DNA from: an uncultured Ruminococcus sp. | GTDB taxonomy: Bacteria > Bacillota > Clostridia > Lachnospirales > Lachnospiraceae | Length of the DNA stretch: 64,000 nucleotides | Direction of reading: 5' to 3' | Assembly (NCBI GenBank): GCA_900066355.1 | Contig: FMEL01000012.1 | Coordinates: 1 to 64,000, forward strand | In this document: positions 51,322 to 59,910 of the stretch, piece by piece | How the letters are laid out: each line of letters starts with the position of its first letter | Position numbering within the stretch: the stretch's first letter is position 1 | Position numbers and translations under genes: made by a program | The notes under the pieces: model-generated | What the model was told of the DNA's origin: nothing | What the model saw: the letters and a program-made list of their open reading frames with translations, nothing else | Database searches by the model: none

Positions 51322-52527
51322 TCACTGCCTGAAATTCTCATCGTCCAGATAGAGTTTTGTGGCCCATGCGGGAACCTGCTGGTGCAGGGCTTTTTCATGA
51401 TAAAAAACAAATGCAGTCTGATAAGTGGTTGATCTTTGCGGATAAATTCCGTCACCGTCGGTAAAGTACAGAAGACCTTTTAATCTTCGGAGCTTTCCCT
51501 CAAAGCGCAGCATTTCCACATGTTCAAAAACAGGTCTGAAATCTGTGCCGCCGCGTCCGTGAATCTGCAGATTGCCAAGGTATCGTTCCCAGTCTTTTTC
51601 GCAGGTGATATGTGCACAGTCCTGAATAAAACTGTCACACTGGATGATGTAAAGGTTCATGTTGCGGAAAAAATTTTCATGGTCACTGAGGATTCCGTAA
51701 GTTTCTTCCATAAAGCGGCGTACCGTTTCAGTCGTGCAGGAACCGGAAGTATCAATCGCGATCACAAGCTCTTCCATACGATTCATTTCCTGATATTCCA
51801 GATGTTCGATCAGAGGCATGTTTCCGTAATGATTCAGTCCATAGACATAAGGAATATAATCAAAACCAGATGTGTCGGTGTGCAGTTCTTCTCGTTGAAT
51901 AGCGAAACGTCTGAGAAAACGGCGGAAGTCATAGCGGTGTTTATGGTGCAGGGAAAGTTCTTCGTTAAGATTGCCGGGAGCTGTTCCACGTCCGGAATTT
52001 CCGTACAGCCCGAGACCGGCGGCACCTGAGCCGGAATTCCAGATTTTTTTTATTTGTTCGAGAAGTTTTGGGCGGTCAGCAAGTCTCCAGAACCGGTGAT
52101 CATCGACTGCCGAATGCTCTTTCGGGGATGCATCAGTCATCAGATTTTGATAGATGACTGACGGGGATATAGTATCACTGCCCCCTGTAATCAACCGATC
52201 AACGGAAATGTCACATGCCTGATTCCACAGAATGCGGTCAGAAGGTGTTTCCATCACAAGGTGCAGGAACAGGCAGTGATATAATATGTGCAGAAGCAAT
52301 GATTCCAGTGCATCCGGATCAGTCTGGAAAGTCCGGATCAGAAATTCCGGAGCAAAATAAATGATGTGTCCGTCTGTTCCGGCAGTATACGTGTCAGAGG
52401 ATTCCTGAAAGGAAAAATCCCATATTAATTTTCGAAAAAAAGGATATTTTACAGAAAGCTGTTCCCGTGCCAGATTCCAGATTTTCAGGCAGAGAGGACA
52501 GGATTCTGCGGATACTGTACGATTCAT
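51322..52527 (-). CDS. VWA-like/DUF2201-type putative metallopeptidase-related protein
   Basis: 401 residues. The N-terminal part resembles DUF2201: HILYHCLFLHLV (about 85-96) in the place of an HExxH-like helix and WNQACDISVDRLI (about 106-118). The C-terminal part has the VWA metal-site start ELVIAIDTSGSC (about 251-262), and GRGGTDFRPVF (about 334-344) supplies the MIDAS threonine. The classic catalytic Glu of HExxH is missing, so peptidase activity is doubtful. It is the expected partner of the downstream MoxR ATPase. AGGGGG precedes the ATG. Confidence 0.82.
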   Translation of the reverse strand: MNRTVSAESCPLCLKIWNLAREQLSVKYPFFRKLIWDFSFQESSDTYTAGTDGHIIYFAPEFLIRTFQTDPDALESLLLHILYHCLFLHLVMETPSDRILWNQACDISVDRLITGGSDTISPSVIYQNLMTDASPKEHSAVDDHRFWRLADRPKLLEQIKKIWNSGSGAAGLGLYGNSGRGTAPGNLNEELSLHHKHRYDFRRFLRRFAIQREELHTDTSGFDYIPYVYGLNHYGNMPLIEHLEYQEMNRMEELVIAIDTSGSCTTETVRRFMEETYGILSDHENFFRNMNLYIIQCDSFIQDCAHITCEKDWERYLGNLQIHGRGGTDFRPVFEHVEMLRFEGKLRRLKGLLYFTDGDGIYPQRSTTYQTAFVFYHEKALHQQVPAWATKLYLDDENFRQ

Positions 52528-52547
52528 AAAAACCCCCTGAGAACAGT

Positions 52548-52883
52548 TTAAAGAGTAAATTCACGGTCATGAAAACCAAAGCGGTCTTTTTTCAGTTTCA
52601 TAAGAAAAGAGAGGATTTCTTCCTGCTGATTCTGAACAGCCACATCAATAAAAGAATTGAGGGCGGATTCCGTGACAGGAGCAAAGCTGCACAGTGCTCG
52701 TATCCGAGTCAGATCTCCCTCGCGGATCAGAGTGGAAAGTGCAGGACGAAACCGCAAAGACAGGTATTTCTGATATTTATTTTTCCATTCAGGGTCGTCG
52801 ATTTGAATAAATCGCAAAAGAGCGATCGACAGACGGCGCGCTTCCTGTCCGGTGGAAAGAAATTCCTCTTCATATGAAGTCAT
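52548..52883 (-). CDS. Small helical protein of the MoxR-VWA operon
   Basis: 111 residues from the ATG at 52883 (AAAGGAG nine bases upstream); the longer frame uses a TTG within that site. It is mostly helical, with LSIALLRFIQIDDPEWKNKY near 18-37 and a C-terminal LKKDRFGFHDREF. I know no family. It leads the three-gene minus-strand operon with gaps of 20 and 48 bases to the next genes, so it likely works with the VWA and MoxR proteins. Confidence 0.7.
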   Translation of the reverse strand: MTSYEEEFLSTGQEARRLSIALLRFIQIDDPEWKNKYQKYLSLRFRPALSTLIREGDLTRIRALCSFAPVTESALNSFIDVAVQNQQEEILSFLMKLKKDRFGFHDREFTL

Positions 52884-52953
52884 TTTGGATGCTCCTTTCA
52901 AATGCGGGGAATAGTTATAATGATGTCAGATACATATGATATGTAAACTGTAA

Positions 52954-52971
52954 GTTACTGTGAACAGTAAC
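52954..52971. repeat. Dispersed palindromic repeat, compact copy 3
   Basis: GTTACTGT-GA-ACAGTAAC, perfect eight-bp arms equal to those at 24470-24496 but lacking the middle part. It lies between the divergent MoxR operon and upp. Confidence 0.7.
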
Positions 52972-53011
52972 AACTGTAGCTTTATATTTCAGTGTATCAT
53001 TTCGGCGGGAG

Positions 53012-53040
53012 TTGTCAATGGAAAAGAAATAAGGTATAAT
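53012..53040 (+). promoter_or_regulatory. Sigma-A promoter of upp
   Basis: TTGTCA (53012-53017) and TATAAT (53035-53040) with a 17-base spacer. A leader of about 45 bases follows. Confidence 0.85.
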
Positions 53041-53091
53041 CACCATAGTTATAAGTTACAGAGTACGATAAAGTCACAGATGGAGGAAAAC

Positions 53092-53721
53092 ATGGAGAAC
53101 GTATTTATTATGGATCATCCGCTGATCCAGCACAAAATTTCTATGCTTCGCAACAAAAATACAGGAACAAACGAGTTCCGTAAACTGATCGAAGAAATAG
53201 CAGTACTTATGGGATATGAAGCACTGAGAGATCTTCCGCTTGAGGAGGTTGAGGTCGAAACACCGATCGAGACATGTATGACACCGATGATCTCCGGTAA
53301 GAAACTGGCTGTAGTTCCGGTGCTTCGTGCAGGCCTTGGTATGGTAAATGGAATTACTACACTTGTTCCGTCTGCAAAGATCGGCCATATCGGACTTTAC
53401 AGAGATCCTGAGACACATGAACCACACGAATATTACTGTAAACTTCCGGATCCGATCGAACAGCGTCTGATCGTTGTGACAGACCCGATGCTTGCTACAG
53501 GCGGATCTGCTGTTGACGCTGTCAGAATGATCAAAGAGCATGGCGGAAAGAACATCAAATGCATGTTTGTTATCGCTGCACCGCAGGGCCTTGAGCGTCT
53601 TCACAAAGAACATCCGGATGTGCAGATCTATGTAGGACATCTGGACCGTGAACTGAACGACCATGCTTACATCTGCCCGGGACTTGGCGATGCAGGTGAC
53701 CGTATTTTCGGAACTATTTAA
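53092..53721 (+). CDS. upp: Uracil phosphoribosyltransferase
   Basis: 209 residues from the ATG at 53092, the exact family length; GGAGG lies within the upstream ATG codon context, and a longer frame enters the promoter. PVLRAGLGMVNG (about 76-87) and the PRPP-binding VTDPMLATGGSAVDAV (about 128-143) are intact, as are YICPGLGDAGDRIFGT (about 192-207), the uracil-binding end. It salvages uracil to UMP. The nth gene starts 25 bases later and is probably co-transcribed. Confidence 0.97.
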   Translation: MENVFIMDHPLIQHKISMLRNKNTGTNEFRKLIEEIAVLMGYEALRDLPLEEVEVETPIETCMTPMISGKKLAVVPVLRAGLGMVNGITTLVPSAKIGHIGLYRDPETHEPHEYYCKLPDPIEQRLIVVTDPMLATGGSAVDAVRMIKEHGGKNIKCMFVIAAPQGLERLHKEHPDVQIYVGHLDRELNDHAYICPGLGDAGDRIFGTI

Positions 53722-53746
53722 TTACGATATCGAGGAAGCAAAAAGA

Positions 53747-54379
53747 ATGACAAAAGAGAAGCTGGCACTGGAAGTGATCGATCGACTGAAAAAAGAATAT
53801 CCGGATGCAGGCTGTACACTGGATTATGATCAGGCATGGAAACTGCTCGTCAGTGTCCGTCTGGCAGCGCAGTGTACCGATGCAAGGGTAAATGTTGTTG
53901 TAGAAGATCTGTATGCAAAATACCCGGATGTTGCGTCACTTGCCGCAGCAGAGCCGGAGGAGATCGAGGCAATCGTGCGCCCGTGCGGACTCGGCAAAAG
54001 CAAGGCGCGGGATATCAGTGCCTGTATGCGTATCCTGCACGAACAGTATGCAGACAATGTACCGACGACTTTTGAGGAACTTCTGAAGCTTCCGGGAGTC
54101 GGACGCAAGAGTGCAAACCTGATCATGGGTGATGTTTTCGGGAAACCGGCAATCGTGACAGATACACACTGTATCCGTCTGTGTAACCGCATCGGTCTGG
54201 TGGACGGAATCAAAGAACCCAAAAAGGTTGAGATGGCTCTCTGGAAGATCATACCGCCGGAAGAAGGCAGCGATTTCTGTCATCGTCTGGTATATCATGG
54301 ACGCGAGGTATGCACGGCAAGGACAAAACCTTACTGTGACAGATGCTGCCTTGCGGATATCTGTGCAAAGAACATATAA
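53747..54379 (+). CDS. nth: Endonuclease III
   Basis: 210 residues from the ATG at 53747, preceded by GAGGAAG; an extension to 53663 overlaps upp. The helix-hairpin-helix LPGVGRKSANLIMGDVF (about 112-128) carries the catalytic Lys, and VTDTHCIRLCNRIGLV (about 135-150) the catalytic Asp. The C-terminal iron-sulfur cluster Cys residues are in CTARTKPYCDRCCLADIC. It removes oxidised pyrimidines and nicks the abasic site in base-excision repair. Confidence 0.96.
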   Translation: MTKEKLALEVIDRLKKEYPDAGCTLDYDQAWKLLVSVRLAAQCTDARVNVVVEDLYAKYPDVASLAAAEPEEIEAIVRPCGLGKSKARDISACMRILHEQYADNVPTTFEELLKLPGVGRKSANLIMGDVFGKPAIVTDTHCIRLCNRIGLVDGIKEPKKVEMALWKIIPPEEGSDFCHRLVYHGREVCTARTKPYCDRCCLADICAKNI

Positions 54380-54408
54380 GATGCAGGACAGCCTGTGGCT
54401 GTAATTTT

Positions 54409-54440
54409 CGGCTCTCCATGATCGGAGAGCCGATTTTTTC
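54409..54440 (+). terminator. Strong rho-independent terminator after nth
   Basis: CGGCTCTCC and GGAGAGCCG are perfect nine-bp arms, followed by ATTTTTT. Confidence 0.92.
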
Positions 54441-54460
54441 AAAAAAGGAGAATATATCAG

Positions 54461-55381
54461 ATGAAATATGCAATTATAGGAGCCGGAGGAACCGGGGGAT
54501 GCCTTGGATTCTTTCTGAAAAAAGCAGGAAAAGACGTGACATTGATTGCCAGAGGAAAACATCTGGAAGCAATCAGAAAAAACGGACTGACGATACAGAA
54601 ACTGTGGGATGAAAGCAGGGAAACGCTTCCGGTAAAAGCATGCACCGCGGAAGAATATAAAGAAATACCGGACGTGATTCTGGTCTGCGTCAAAGGATAT
54701 TCCATGGATGAAACGGTCCCGACCATAAAGAAAATCGCGGGAAAAGAAACGGTTGTAATTCCGATCCTGAATATATACGGAACGGGCGGCCGTCTGCAGA
54801 AAAATCTCCCGGAGCTTACCGTAACAGACGGATGTATCTATGTTTCTGCCAATATTATGGAACCGGGTGTGATCCTCCAGCACGGAAAAATCTTAAGAGT
54901 AGTGTTCGGCGCAAGAAAACCGGAAGAAGAAACAGAAAAAATGCGCGAAGTGGCGAAAGATATGGTAACCGATGATCTGGAAGTGATCCTGTCCGAAAAT
55001 ATACGCAGAGATGCCATGGTGAAATTTTCTTATGTATCACCGATCGGGGCGGCAGGTCTTTACTGCAATGCCGTTGCTGCTGATTTTCAGCGGGAAGGCG
55101 AGCAGAGAGAAATGTTCAAGGCACTTATACGCGAGATCGTTGCACTTTCTCACGCAATGGGCATTGAGTTCGAGGAAGATCTGGTTGAGAGAAATCTTAA
55201 GATACTGGCGTCACTTTCTCCGGAAGCGACGACATCCATGCAAAGAGATGTCATAGAAGGAAAACGCTCGGAGATGGATGGGCTGGTATATGAAGTAGTA
55301 CGAATGGGCAGAGAATACAAGGTGAGCATGCCACAATATGAAAAAGCAGCTGCATGCTTCAGAGAACAGGGAATTTTATAA
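54461..55381 (+). CDS. panE: 2-dehydropantoate 2-reductase
   Basis: 306 residues, the PanE length. AIIGAGGTGGCLGFFLKKAG (about 4-23) is the NADP-binding start, VKGYSMDETVP (about 83-93) carries the catalytic-Lys/substrate region, and DAMVKFSYVSPIGAAGLY (about 187-204) includes the conserved C-terminal Lys. It would reduce ketopantoate to pantoate for coenzyme A synthesis; other 2-oxo acid reductases share the fold, and no panB or panC is nearby. AAGGAG precedes the ATG. It is followed after 15 bases by the thioesterase gene. Confidence 0.82.
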   Translation: MKYAIIGAGGTGGCLGFFLKKAGKDVTLIARGKHLEAIRKNGLTIQKLWDESRETLPVKACTAEEYKEIPDVILVCVKGYSMDETVPTIKKIAGKETVVIPILNIYGTGGRLQKNLPELTVTDGCIYVSANIMEPGVILQHGKILRVVFGARKPEEETEKMREVAKDMVTDDLEVILSENIRRDAMVKFSYVSPIGAAGLYCNAVAADFQREGEQREMFKALIREIVALSHAMGIEFEEDLVERNLKILASLSPEATTSMQRDVIEGKRSEMDGLVYEVVRMGREYKVSMPQYEKAAACFREQGIL

Positions 55382-55396
55382 GAAGGAGAAGAAACG

Positions 55397-55870
55397 ATGC
55401 GTAAAATGAAACGGGTGGAAGATTCCCGTACAGAAAATACATATCTTATTATGAATAAACACATCAACAGTTACGGACGTCTGTTTGGCGGAGTTCTGAT
55501 GCAGTGGATTGACGAGATGGCAGGAATCGTGGCACACCGGCATGCAGGGACGATCGTGACGACTGCATGTGTGGACAACCTGAATTTCAAAGCAGGTGCC
55601 TATCTGGGAAATACCGTTGTTCTGATCGGAAAGATGACTTATGTCGGCAGAACTTCTATGGAAGTCCGAATTGATACATATGTAGAGGATTCACAGGGAA
55701 TGCGTAAAATGATCAACCGTGCATATGAAGTAATGGTTGCGCTTGATGAAAATGACAACAAAGTAGAAGTTCCGGGGCTGATCGTGGAGACTGAGGCAGA
55801 AAAAGCCGAGTGGCAGGGGGCAGAAAAGAGATATGCACTTCGCCGTGAAAGAAGAATTGAAGGTTATTAA
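55397..55870 (+). CDS. Acyl-CoA thioesterase, hotdog fold
   Basis: 157 residues. NSYGRLFGGVLMQWIDEMAGIVAHRHA-type sequence (about 25-51) is the hotdog helix with the active-site Asp in QWIDEMAG. TTACVDNLNFKAGAYLGNTV (about 55-74) follows, as in YciA/BACH-type cytosolic acyl-CoA hydrolases. It hydrolyses acyl-CoA; chain-length preference is not readable. AAGGAG precedes the ATG. Confidence 0.88.
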   Translation: MRKMKRVEDSRTENTYLIMNKHINSYGRLFGGVLMQWIDEMAGIVAHRHAGTIVTTACVDNLNFKAGAYLGNTVVLIGKMTYVGRTSMEVRIDTYVEDSQGMRKMINRAYEVMVALDENDNKVEVPGLIVETEAEKAEWQGAEKRYALRRERRIEGY

Positions 55871-55912
55871 ATATGTCAGACAATGATTATCCGGCAGTTC
55901 AGGAGGAGGAAC

Positions 55913-56368
55913 ATGGCAAAAAAGATTGGGATCATTTCAGATACACATGGACTTTTGAGACCGGAAGTTCTCGAAATACTGAAAACCTGTGACTGCATCC
56001 TGCATGCCGGGGATGTGGACCGGCCGGAGATTCTGGATCAGCTTCGGCCATTGGGAAATCTTTATGCGGTCAGGGGAAACAATGACGGAGACTGGGCACG
56101 GGGAATTGCAACTGCACTCAGGTTTAAGATAGAAAATATATCTTTTTTTATGACACATAATAAAAAAGATGTGGCATGGGATCTCAAAGACACGCAGATT
56201 GTCATATTCGGACATACACATACGTATTTTGAGAAAATGATCGACGACCGGCTCTGGCTGAATCCCGGAAGCTGTGGAAGGAGCCGATTCGGTCAGGAAC
56301 CGACGATGGCAGTTCTATCTGTAGATAATAAAAGCTGGAAAATAGAAAAAATTAATCTTCCTGCATAA
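55913..56368 (+). CDS. YfcE/MJ0936-type metallophosphoesterase
   Basis: 151 residues from the ATG at 55913, preceded by AGGAGGAGG. The metal ligands are in ISDTHG (about 8-13), HAGDVD (about 34-39), RGNNDGD (about 56-62), THNKKD (about 78-83) and FGHTHT (about 99-104), ending NPGSCGRSRFG. This is a single-domain calcineurin-like phosphodiesterase. Its natural substrate is unknown. It closes a likely panE-thioesterase-phosphoesterase operon. Confidence 0.9.
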   Translation: MAKKIGIISDTHGLLRPEVLEILKTCDCILHAGDVDRPEILDQLRPLGNLYAVRGNNDGDWARGIATALRFKIENISFFMTHNKKDVAWDLKDTQIVIFGHTHTYFEKMIDDRLWLNPGSCGRSRFGQEPTMAVLSVDNKSWKIEKINLPA

Positions 56369-56489
56369 AAAACGAACATATATTTGGATTTATTTACTTC
56401 GTCCCGTTTTATTGGACATAATATATGAGATACTTGTTATACAAGAAACGAGTGTTCGGAAAGTGTGTTCGATATAGGAGGATGTAAAG

Positions 56490-56732
56490 ATGGTCAATAC
56501 AGCTGATGCAGGAAGAAGAGCCTATGGAAACGAGAGAAATCACGGAAGAAGAAATCGCCGGAAGTTATCCAGTGTGATGGCGATGGTTCTTGGTGCGCTT
56601 GTTACGATTGAGATTATGATCATGGGGGCAATGCTTTTGAAAGTCGACTTTCATTCGGCGGACAGGATTGCTCTGGCTCTTGGTTTTATGGTATTATACT
56701 CGGGAGTGGTAGCTGCTTTGACTGACAAATAA
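56490..56732 (+). CDS. Small membrane protein, unidentified
   Basis: 80 residues. A basic N-terminus (RRAYGNERNHGRRNRRK) is followed by two predicted transmembrane helices, about 29-48 and 57-76. AGGAGG precedes the ATG at perfect spacing, so it is likely translated. It lies twelve bases before the WYL regulator gene and is probably co-transcribed with it. I know no family. Confidence 0.65.
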   Translation: MVNTADAGRRAYGNERNHGRRNRRKLSSVMAMVLGALVTIEIMIMGAMLLKVDFHSADRIALALGFMVLYSGVVAALTDK

Positions 56733-56744
56733 GAGGAGTAATTC

Positions 56745-57743
56745 ATGCCGAAATCATTTAATCAGAAACTGAAAATCTTATATCTGATGCAGGCGTTTAT
56801 GGAAAGGACAGACTGTGAACATCCAATGTCTGTTCCGGATCTTATTCTGTATCTTGATGGATATGGAATAAGTGTGGAACGCAAGACTGTCTATGAGGAT
56901 ATAGAGACTCTGCGCATATTCGGCATGAAGATTGAGAATCGCAGAGAAAAGCCGTCCGGTTATTATCTGGCAGACAGAGACTTTTCGTTTCCGGAGCTTA
57001 AGATTCTTATGGATGCTGTACAGTCGTCACGTTTTATTACGGAGCGACAGTCACGGGAACTGGTACGCAAGCTGGAACATCTGACCAGCATCAGCGAAGC
57101 GAAGAGACTGCAGAGTCAGACTTCGGTTCTTTCAGGGAGTAAGGCAGTTAACCGCGAGATATATGACAGCATTCAGAAGATATGTGATGCCATGGCGGAT
57201 AACCGGCAGATCTGTTTTAACTACTATGAGTGGGACTTTTCCAGAGAGTTAAGGCCAAAGCGGGACGGAGCACGTTACCGGGTGAGCCCGTGGAAGATGA
57301 TCTGGAACAACGAAAACTATTATCTGATCGGACTCGACGAACGAAATGGTATCGTGAAGCATTACCGCGTCGATAAGATCATGCATGTAAGTATCGAATC
57401 ACAGAAACGAAATGGAGAGGATATTTTCCGAAACTTTGACTTTCCGAAATATGTTTCCGGTACATTCGGTATGTTTGGCGGGAAAGAGCAGACTGTCAAG
57501 ATGGAGTTTGAGAATCATTTTGTAGGAGTGGTGTTGGATCGGTTCGGACAGGATGTTATGTTGATACCGAAGGATCAGGAGCATTTTACAATGCAGGCGC
57601 GTATCAGCATCAGCCCGCAGTTTTACGGATGGCTTGCAGGTCTGGGGACAGGTGCAGTAATCGTATCACCGGAGAATATCCGCAGGGACTACATATCTTT
57701 TTTAAAAAAGACTCTTAAAAATTATGGAGAGAATAGTATATGA
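56745..57743 (+). CDS. WYL-domain transcriptional regulator
   Basis: 332 residues. A winged helix-turn-helix lies at about 8-70 (PMSVPDLILYLDGYGISVER, then KTVYEDIETL). The WYL domain is at about 155-235, where NDNRQICFNYYEW-like and YRVSPWKMIWNNENYYLIGLDE sequences occur. The C-terminal WCX-like part follows (about 245-325). Such proteins sense nucleic acids or small ligands, often in stress or defence contexts, but here the neighbours are housekeeping. GAGGAG precedes the ATG. It overlaps birA by four bases. Confidence 0.88.
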   Translation: MPKSFNQKLKILYLMQAFMERTDCEHPMSVPDLILYLDGYGISVERKTVYEDIETLRIFGMKIENRREKPSGYYLADRDFSFPELKILMDAVQSSRFITERQSRELVRKLEHLTSISEAKRLQSQTSVLSGSKAVNREIYDSIQKICDAMADNRQICFNYYEWDFSRELRPKRDGARYRVSPWKMIWNNENYYLIGLDERNGIVKHYRVDKIMHVSIESQKRNGEDIFRNFDFPKYVSGTFGMFGGKEQTVKMEFENHFVGVVLDRFGQDVMLIPKDQEHFTMQARISISPQFYGWLAGLGTGAVIVSPENIRRDYISFLKKTLKNYGENSI

Positions 57744-58708
57744 CAGTTAAATCAAGATTATTGGAGATTCTGGAGAAACAGAAAGGCGAGACACTTTCAG
57801 GAGAGAAACTTGCCGAGGAACTTCACTGTACCAGAGCAGCAATCTGGAAAGCTGTGAAGTCTCTGCGGGAAGAAGGATACAAGATAGAAGCAGGACAGAA
57901 TAAAGGCTATATGCTGGCAAAGGCGAACGATCGGCTTTCCGTTGAGGCAATACGGCCTTTTTTGTTATCTCCGGAGGTTTATATCGGAGTGTATCAGGAA
58001 GTCGATTCTACGAATCGTGCAGCGAAAGCTGTAGCAGTGAGCGGAGAAGCCGGACATGGAAGCTTCGTTCTGGCCGGAAGTCAGAGTGCCGGACGCGGCC
58101 GACGGGGCAGGTGTTTCTATTCGCCGCAGGATGCGGGAATCTATCTCAGTGTGATCCTTGAACCGAAGGGAAGCATTCAGGAAAGTTTGCTTCTGACCGC
58201 TGAGGCAGCTGTGGCGGTTTATAAGGCAGTAAAGAAAGTAACGGGAATCTCTCTGGATATCAAATGGGTGAATGACCTTTATCATAACGGCAGGAAGGTA
58301 TGTGGCATTCTTACAGAGGCAGTCACTGACTTTGAGAGTGGTAATATCGAATTTGCAGTGGTAGGAATCGGACTGAATCTATTTGAAGCGTCTGAAGGAT
58401 ATCCTGATGCACTGCAGGGAATTGCCGGAGGCATTTATGAAAGTCGTGAGGCAGCTGCAGGCCTCGACCGAAGCCGTCTGGCAGCGGAGATCGTGAATAC
58501 TCTTCTGGAAGAAACGAAGGAATTAAAGCTTCCGGACGAATATATACAGCATAATATGGTGCCGGGAAGGGAAATATGTATTTCAGACGGAAATAGTATC
58601 CGCAGGGCAAAAGCACTGGAAATCTGCCCGGATGGACGTCTGAAAGTACAGGAAGAAGACGGCACCGTATCCATTTTATCCTACGGAGAAGTATCAATTA
58701 TAATATGA
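57740..58708 (+). CDS. birA: Bifunctional biotin-protein ligase and repressor
   Basis: 322 residues. An N-terminal winged helix (about 1-62, LAEELHCTRAAIWKAVKSLREEG) binds DNA. The ligase domain follows, with GSFVLAGSQSAGRGRRGRCF (about 107-126) as the biotin/ATP loop (GRGRRGR) and LDIKWVNDLYHNGRKVCGIL (about 170-189) with the conserved KWPND-like motif (here KWVND). The C-terminal SH3-like domain ends the protein. It biotinylates carboxylases and represses biotin genes. It is translationally coupled to the WYL regulator. Confidence 0.95.
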   Translation: MTVKSRLLEILEKQKGETLSGEKLAEELHCTRAAIWKAVKSLREEGYKIEAGQNKGYMLAKANDRLSVEAIRPFLLSPEVYIGVYQEVDSTNRAAKAVAVSGEAGHGSFVLAGSQSAGRGRRGRCFYSPQDAGIYLSVILEPKGSIQESLLLTAEAAVAVYKAVKKVTGISLDIKWVNDLYHNGRKVCGILTEAVTDFESGNIEFAVVGIGLNLFEASEGYPDALQGIAGGIYESREAAAGLDRSRLAAEIVNTLLEETKELKLPDEYIQHNMVPGREICISDGNSIRRAKALEICPDGRLKVQEEDGTVSILSYGEVSIII

Positions 58709-58727
58709 AATTATATTAAATATAATT
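58709..58727. repeat. AT-only palindrome after birA
   Basis: AATTATATT-A-AATATAATT, perfect nine-bp arms, starting immediately after the birA stop. No T-run follows, so termination is doubtful. Confidence 0.5.
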
Positions 58728-58783
58728 GTGAAAAATGTATAAATTTCGACATTCCTTTTTTGACAAAATAGGGAGAATGAATA

Positions 58784-58814
58784 TTGACTTTTTTTTGACA
58801 AAAAGCGTAAAATA
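58784..58814 (+). promoter_or_regulatory. Possible promoter region of the ATP synthase operon
   Basis: TTGACT (58784-58789) and TAAAAT (58809-58814) have a long 19-base spacer. A second possibility is TTGACA (58760-58765) with TATTGA (58782-58787), spacer 16. Three TTGAC sequences occur within 41 bases, so the true promoter cannot be chosen from sequence alone. Confidence 0.45.
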
Positions 58815-58888
58815 ATGGCATCAAATGGCAGACCGGTCATACCAATTTTGAATATATTTGAGCGGTCGAGAGAAAAGGAGGGAGAAAG

Positions 58889-59575
58889 ACGGGAAATTTA
58901 TCAGCCACACTGGCAGAAGAGCTGGAAAGCAAGACTGCCTTTACGATACCGGTGTTTGGCGGAGTGCCGATCGCAGAGAGTGTAGTTGTTACATGGGTGA
59001 TCATGGCGGTTTTACTTATACTTTCTCTGGTACTGGTTCGTAATCTCAAGGTTGAGAATCCGGGCAGGAAACAGCTTCTTCTGGAATCAGGAGTAAGTTT
59101 TCTTCAGGATTTCTTTATGGGAATTCTGGGAGAAGAGGGAAAACGATACATCCCTTATCTGATGTCTACCGTAATTTATATCGGAATAGCCAATATTGCG
59201 GGTGTGTTTGGTTTTACACCACCTACCAAGGATATGAATGTGACCATAGCACTTTCGCTTATGAGCATAATTCTGATTGAGTACTCAGGTTTTCACAAAC
59301 GGGGACTTAAAGGTTTTTTGCATAGTTTTGCAGAACCGGTTCCGATCATGCTTCCGATCAATATACTGGAACTGGCAATCAGGCCGACATCATTATGTAT
59401 GCGATTATTTGGTAACGTTCTTGGAAGTTTTGTAGTTATGAAATTGTTGGAATTTATATGTCCGGCAATTCTTCCATTACCATTCAGCCTGTATTTTGAT
59501 TTCTTTGACGGATTCATTCAGGCGTACGTATTTGTGTTCTTAACATCACTGTTTATCAAGGAAGCAATCGAGTAA
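58889..59575 (+). CDS. atpB: ATP synthase Fo subunit a, apparent ACG start
   Basis: 228 residues if translation starts at ACG 58889. AAGGAGGG (58876-58882) lies at ideal distance from this codon, and the resulting N-terminus GNLSATLAEELESKTAFTIP fits the family. The first standard in-frame start (GTG, 58952) has no ribosome site and would drop 21 residues. About five helices are visible; the essential Arg is in ELAIRPTSLCMRLFGNVLGS (about 153-172), and GFIQAYVFVFLTSLFI (about 208-223) is helix 5. It forms the proton half-channels beside the c-ring. First gene of the operon; no atpI seen upstream. Confidence 0.85.
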   Translation, partial: TGNLSATLAEELESKTAFTIPVFGGVPIAESVVVTWVIMAVLLILSLVLVRNLKVENPGRKQLLLESGVSFLQDFFMGILGEEGKRYIPYLMSTVIYIGIANIAGVFGFTPPTKDMNVTIALSLMSIILIEYSGFHKRGLKGFLHSFAEPVPIMLPINILELAIRPTSLCMRLFGNVLGSFVVMKLLEFICPAILPLPFSLYFDFFDGFIQAYVFVFLTSLFIKEAIE

Positions 59576-59643
59576 ACAGATGTTTAAGCAGGATTCAATA
59601 TTTATTTGAAATTTAAATTTTGTCAATTCAGGAGGAAAAAATT

Positions 59644-59868
59644 ATGTCAACATTAGTAGCAATCGGAGCAGCTATCGCAGTACTTACAGGTATCGGAGCA
59701 GGTATTGGTATCGGTATCGCAACCTCTAAGGCAGTAGAAGCTATCGCAAGACAGCCGGAAGCAGAAAGCAAAATCAGTAAGAACCTTCTGTTAGGATGTG
59801 CACTTGCCGAGGCAACAGCTATTTACGGTTTCGTAATCGGTCTTCTGATCATCATCATGCTCGGCTAA
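59644..59868 (+). CDS. atpE: ATP synthase Fo subunit c
   Basis: 74 residues from the ATG at 59644 (GGAGGAAAA upstream). Two helices joined by the polar loop ARQPEA (about 33-38). Helix 1 is the glycine-rich GIGAGIGIGIA; helix 2 holds the ion-binding Glu in LAEATAIYGFVIG (about 53-65). The Gln that Na+-type c subunits carry in helix 1 (GQG) is Ile here, which favours proton coupling although ATAIY after the Glu is also seen in Na+ types. Confidence 0.95.
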   Translation: MSTLVAIGAAIAVLTGIGAGIGIGIATSKAVEAIARQPEAESKISKNLLLGCALAEATAIYGFVIGLLIIIMLG

Positions 59869-59910
59869 TAACGATATGGAATTAATCAGGAGAGAGGCAG
59901 GTGGACAACG

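Noticed and set aside
56370..56470. LexA box upstream of the small membrane protein gene
   Set aside because: CGAACATATATTTGG has only one good half-site, unlike the perfect palindrome at 2173.
58858..59043. Separate small gene starting just before atpB
   Set aside because: The frame is out of phase with atpB and gives a low-complexity basic peptide; the ribosome site inside it fits the ACG start of atpB.
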